A DNA stretch of 38,197 nt, from the NCBI GenBank assembly GCA_004213175.1, contig SHAT01000017.1:1-38197 (forward strand), given 5' to 3'. Shown piece by piece: positions 34,546-38,197 of this stretch (positions are counted from its first letter, which is position 1; each line of letters begins with the position of its first letter). Made by a program: the position numbers and the translations under genes. Origin of the DNA: Pseudomonadota bacterium (GTDB lineage Bacteria; SAR324; NAC60-12). The notes below the pieces were generated by a model. It was not told where the DNA came from and ran no database searches. It worked only from the letters and a program-made list of their open reading frames with translations.

Positions 34546-36019
34546 TTATCTTTTATTTTATGTAAACGGCATGCGCCATCAAATTTCAGGGGAACAAGGC
34601 TTTCAGTCGCTTTCTGATTTTTTGCGCAATGATTTGGGTTTGGTTGGTACAAAAGTAGTTTGTGCAGAAGGAGATTGTGGTTCATGTACTTTACTTATAG
34701 GGCGTGTTCGGAACTCTCAGTTTTTCTATGAGTCAATTGATAGCTGTATTATGTATCTATATCAACTGGACTGTTCCCATGTGATCACTGTGGAAGGATT
34801 AAAAGGCGATCAAAATATACATCCTGTACAAGAAGCGATGATTGAAATGTTCGGTTCTCAGTGTGGATATTGTACACCGGGATTTGTGATGTCGATGGCT
34901 GCAATGCTTGAATCACAGGAAACTATGACTAGGAGTTCTATACAGGACGGTTTAACTGGGAACTTATGCCGTTGTACAGGCTACGAGCAAATAATAGAAG
35001 CGGCCTTGTCTTTGAATCAAAAAGATATACCCAAAGTAACTAAACTGTTCAATGAAGAAAAAATGCTTTTAGACTTTCGAAAACATGTTTCGAAAGCGGT
35101 TTCTAGTGAATTTGAGGAAAGGTGGAATGGTAACTCACAAAAAATTAAATTTTATGTTCCGGCTACTATGGATGAAGCTCTGAAATTTAAGCAAAAGCAT
35201 AATGATGTCACCTTGGTTGCTGGTGGTACTGATATTTCTGTACAAATGAATAAAGAACGTCTTGAGCCAAACTGTGTGATGAGCTTGACTCATTTGAGTA
35301 GTTTGGAATGTTTCGAAATAAATGAAAAAACTTTAACAGTAGGAGCAAAACTTAGCTGGTCCAAGTTAGAAGAATATTGTCAACAGCACCTTCCTCAATT
35401 TGCTGAGATCATTGAAATATTTGCTTCAAGACAAATTAAGAATGCGGCAACAATTGCCGGCAATATTGCCAATGCCTCGCCAATTGCGGACTCCCTGCCT
35501 TTCCTATATGTTATTGACGCAGAAATTGAACTGAGCAGATATCAACCTAATTCAAAAGTGGTCGAAAAACGATGGGTCAGAATAAACAAATTTTATCATG
35601 GTTATAAAAAAACTGAAATGAGACCGGAGGAATTGATCACGAGAATCCGATGGAATCTACCGGAAGTTGAGGACATTCTGAAACTCTACAAAGTTTCAAA
35701 ACGTAAAGACTTGGATATTTCAACTTTTACTGCAGGAATATGGTTGAAGTTGAAAAAAGGAGAAATAGAAAATGTGCGTCTGGCTTTTGGTGGTGTGGGA
35801 CCTGTTGTTCTGCGTTTGTCTAGGACAGAAGAGTATTTAAAGGGAAAACCGTTGATTCTGAAAACTTTACAATCAGCGGGTAAAATAGCTCGGGAAGAAA
35901 TTAATCCGATTTCAGATGTGCGTGCCTCTTCGGGAAATAGGTTGCAGTTATCGGAGAACATTTTGGAGAAATTTTTTCATGAATGCTGTGATTCAAGAAT
36001 TCAAAAAGAGGTAGCATGA
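34538..36019 (+). CDS. xdhA: Xanthine dehydrogenase small subunit (2Fe-2S and FAD domains)
   Basis: Electron-transfer subunit of a molybdenum hydroxylase. 493 residues from the ATG at 34538 (MRDYLLFYVNG); another ATG 6 nt upstream is possible. [2Fe-2S] domain I: Cys42, 47, 50 and 70 (CAEGDCGSC); domain II: Cys109, 112, 144 and 146 (QCGYC, LCRCTG). FAD domain from about 190, with VAGGTDISVQM and NAATIAGNIANASPIAD. This is the two-subunit bacterial XdhA arrangement. It overlaps the ABC ATPase end by 8 nt and xdhB by 4 nt (ATGA), so one mRNA is likely. Substrate presumably xanthine or hypoxanthine; other molybdenum hydroxylases are the alternative. Confidence 0.93.
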   Translation: MRDYLLFYVNGMRHQISGEQGFQSLSDFLRNDLGLVGTKVVCAEGDCGSCTLLIGRVRNSQFFYESIDSCIMYLYQLDCSHVITVEGLKGDQNIHPVQEAMIEMFGSQCGYCTPGFVMSMAAMLESQETMTRSSIQDGLTGNLCRCTGYEQIIEAALSLNQKDIPKVTKLFNEEKMLLDFRKHVSKAVSSEFEERWNGNSQKIKFYVPATMDEALKFKQKHNDVTLVAGGTDISVQMNKERLEPNCVMSLTHLSSLECFEINEKTLTVGAKLSWSKLEEYCQQHLPQFAEIIEIFASRQIKNAATIAGNIANASPIADSLPFLYVIDAEIELSRYQPNSKVVEKRWVRINKFYHGYKKTEMRPEELITRIRWNLPEVEDILKLYKVSKRKDLDISTFTAGIWLKLKKGEIENVRLAFGGVGPVVLRLSRTEEYLKGKPLILKTLQSAGKIAREEINPISDVRASSGNRLQLSENILEKFFHECCDSRIQKEVA

Positions 36020-38197
36020 AAGTAGTTGGAAAAGAAGTTCCGCACGATTCTGCTGGAGGCCATGTTACAGGCGAGGCTTTGTTTGTGGATGATTTAGCAT
36101 CGACACAAAATGAGTTGATCGTTGATTTCATAGGAAGTCCTGTGGCTCATGGCAAAATAAAAAGTTTGAACTCTATTGAACTAGCTCAACTTGACGGAAT
36201 TGCGGCAGTTTATACCGCTAAAGATATTCCCGGTCACAATCTTTATGGACCTGTAATTCAGGATGAGCGCTTTTTGGCGGAAGATCTAGTGGAGTATGTG
36301 GGACAGCCAATTGCCGTTATAGCGGGAGAGTCCAGAAAAGCGATTCGACATGCCAAAAAAAAGCTGCGTCTCGAAATTGAAGAATTGACTCCGGTTTTCA
36401 GTATTGAAGAAGCACTCTACGCAAAACAGTTTTTAGGTGAGCCACGCGAGTTTAAACAAGGTGATTTTGAAAAAGCCTGGAACAAAGCAGAAAATACATT
36501 GACTGGTACTTTTGTTTGTGGTGGTCAGGAACAATTTTACCTTGAATCACAGGCTGCGATTGCTTGGCCAGGTGAGCATGGTGAGATTTATGTTCATTCT
36601 TCAAGTCAGAATCCAACGGAAATTCAGCAAGTTATTGCAGAGGCATTGGGGTTGGGGTTTCATGAAGTGGTTTGTGTCTGCAAACGAATGGGAGGCGGGT
36701 TTGGTGGCAAGGAAACGCAGGCAGTGATTCCTGCAGTCATGGTAGCACTTGTGGCATCAAAAATGCGATGTCCGGCCCGGATTGCCTATACCAAAGACGA
36801 CGATATGCGATCTACCGGAAAAAGACATCCATACAAAATTCATTACAAGGCGGCGTTTACCGATGAAGGAAAGATTACAGGGGTGAAGTTGGAAATTTAT
36901 TCCAACGGCGGTGCTGGGGCAGACTTATCTATCGCAATCCTAGATCGTACTTTATTCCATGCAGATAACGCTTATTTTATTCCAAATCTTTTGTTTAAAG
37001 GTACTATCTGTAAGACAAACTTTCCTCCAAACACAGCTTTTCGAGGATTTGGAGGACCTCAGGGAATGGCGAATATCGAAAACGTCATTCAGGAAATTGC
37101 TTTCGTTTTAAAAAAAGATGCTTTTGAGATTAGGCGCCTCAATTGTTACGCGCACACTGAACGCAATGTCACTCCATATGGACAGATCGTGCGTAATCAC
37201 CTTCTTCCGGAAATCCTAGATCAACTTGCAGAGACGTCGGATTATCTTGAGCGTTTGCAGGAAGTGGAGCAGTTCAACCGAGAGTCTGCTACTCAGTTGC
37301 GGGGAATTGCTTTAACGCCCATGAAGTTTGGCATTTCCTTTACCACAAAATTTCTCAATCAGGGAAATGCGCTGGTAAATGTTTACAAAGACGGAACTGT
37401 GCAGGTTTCAACCGGTGGTACAGAAATGGGGCAGGGACTGAATACAAAAATCAGGCAGTTAGTCGCAGATGAATTAGCTATTTCATATGACGATGTGCGG
37501 ATAATGGTTACCTCTACAGAAAAAAATAATAATACTTCTCCAACTGCTGCTTCAGCGGGTACAGACTTGAATGGATTAGCCGCTCTAAATGCATGCAAAA
37601 AAATCAGAAAGAATTTAACCGAATTTGCCAGCAATTATTTTGCTAATTCCGAGAATGGGATTGAACCTTCTCCACAACATATCTGTTTTGAAGCAGGAAG
37701 TTCTGGGGGTAAAAGTATAGTTTATGATGAACGTCTCCCGGAAAATAAAATTACTTTCAGAGAACTGGTTCAGAAGGCCTATATGGAAAGAGTAAGTTTA
37801 GGCGAGAGAGGTTTTTACAGGACGCCTGAAATTGATTTTAACCCTGCAAAACAGAAAGGTGAACCATTTTATTATTACACAACTGGTGCGGCGGTTTCCG
37901 AAGTGCTGATTGACCGTTTTACGGGGCAACTCCAGCTGAAGCGTGTGGATTTATTGATGGACATTGGTGAAACTATAAATCCCGGAATTGACAAAGGGCA
38001 AATAATTGGTGGTTTTGTTCAGGGAATGGGCTGGGTTACAAACGAAGATTTGCGTTACTCTGATAAGGGAGAACTATTGTCATATTCTCCAACTACCTAT
38101 AAGATTCCTAACATTCAGGATCTTCCAAAAATTTTCAATGTTGATACAATTGAAAATCCGCAACATAAAATCAATGTCCGCCGCAGTAAAGCAGTAG
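36016..38197 (+). CDS. xdhB: Xanthine dehydrogenase molybdopterin-binding subunit, cut by the window end
   Basis: Large catalytic subunit that hydroxylates xanthine or hypoxanthine at the Mo centre. About 727 of an expected 770-780 residues lie in the window; the reading frame is open to the last base, ending in RRSKAV, the start of the SKAVGEPP motif. Starts at ATG 36016 overlapping xdhA as ATGA (MKVVGKEVPHDSAGGHVTGE). Molybdopterin motifs MGGGFGGKE (225-233), FRGFGGPQ (342-349) and TGGTEMGQG (466-474) are intact. XdhC, the usual maturation chaperone gene, may follow beyond the window. Confidence 0.94.
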   Translation, partial: MKVVGKEVPHDSAGGHVTGEALFVDDLASTQNELIVDFIGSPVAHGKIKSLNSIELAQLDGIAAVYTAKDIPGHNLYGPVIQDERFLAEDLVEYVGQPIAVIAGESRKAIRHAKKKLRLEIEELTPVFSIEEALYAKQFLGEPREFKQGDFEKAWNKAENTLTGTFVCGGQEQFYLESQAAIAWPGEHGEIYVHSSSQNPTEIQQVIAEALGLGFHEVVCVCKRMGGGFGGKETQAVIPAVMVALVASKMRCPARIAYTKDDDMRSTGKRHPYKIHYKAAFTDEGKITGVKLEIYSNGGAGADLSIAILDRTLFHADNAYFIPNLLFKGTICKTNFPPNTAFRGFGGPQGMANIENVIQEIAFVLKKDAFEIRRLNCYAHTERNVTPYGQIVRNHLLPEILDQLAETSDYLERLQEVEQFNRESATQLRGIALTPMKFGISFTTKFLNQGNALVNVYKDGTVQVSTGGTEMGQGLNTKIRQLVADELAISYDDVRIMVTSTEKNNNTSPTAASAGTDLNGLAALNACKKIRKNLTEFASNYFANSENGIEPSPQHICFEAGSSGGKSIVYDERLPENKITFRELVQKAYMERVSLGERGFYRTPEIDFNPAKQKGEPFYYYTTGAAVSEVLIDRFTGQLQLKRVDLLMDIGETINPGIDKGQIIGGFVQGMGWVTNEDLRYSDKGELLSYSPTTYKIPNIQDLPKIFNVDTIENPQHKINVRRSKAV

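Overview
The window is AT-rich chromosomal DNA from a Gram-negative, flagellated bacterium. It carries HldE for LPS heptose, a UDP-glucuronate decarboxylase, MotA/MotB with a flagellin behind a sigma-28-type promoter, RecA, SmpB, a CCA-adding enzyme and a tRNA 2-selenouridine synthase. The gene mix fits a deeply branching proteobacterium-like lineage. A marine SAR324-like organism is my best guess, but it is only a guess and no 16S gene is present. I see no insertion sequence, CRISPR array, rRNA or tRNA gene.

Layout. (1) 64-4268, minus strand: a tight operon read as SPL-like radical SAM protein, LON-domain protein, DsbA-like thiol oxidoreductase with an extra N-terminal domain, and HldE (kinase intact, adenylyltransferase half altered and apparently cut short). 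(2) 4518-9067, plus strand: a five-gene accessory block of a class I methyltransferase, TauE/SafE exporter, serine-dehydratase-type PLP enzyme, second methyltransferase and group II PLP decarboxylase. It looks like a small-molecule pathway with export. (3) 9200-16304, minus strand: RibF, a U32-like protein coupled to a CcmA-like ABC ATPase, a membrane-anchored coiled-coil protein, SmpB, CCA transferase and UDP-glucuronate decarboxylase. (4) 16821-27846, plus strand: recA-selU, a large TPR protein, a perfect ParB-binding parS site directly before cmk, then three genes for amino-sugar nucleotides (GlmU-like, GlmS, long phosphohexomutase), closed by a palindromic terminator. (5) 27893-29685, minus strand: motA-motB and possibly a small coupled gene. 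(6) 30153-38197, plus strand: rlmE, flagellin, then a nucleoside/sugar-type ABC ATPase overlapping xdhA-xdhB, with xdhB cut by the window end.

Points most worth following: the parS site at 21852-21867, which suggests proximity to the replication origin; the five-gene block at 4518-9067, which could be an undescribed route to a methylated amine or aminosulfonate; and several enzymes whose signature residues are missing (SPL-like protein without the hydrogen-donor Cys, HldE without the first His of HxGH, GlmU-like protein without its glycine loop). Gene families were assigned by recognising motifs from memory; no database search was run.
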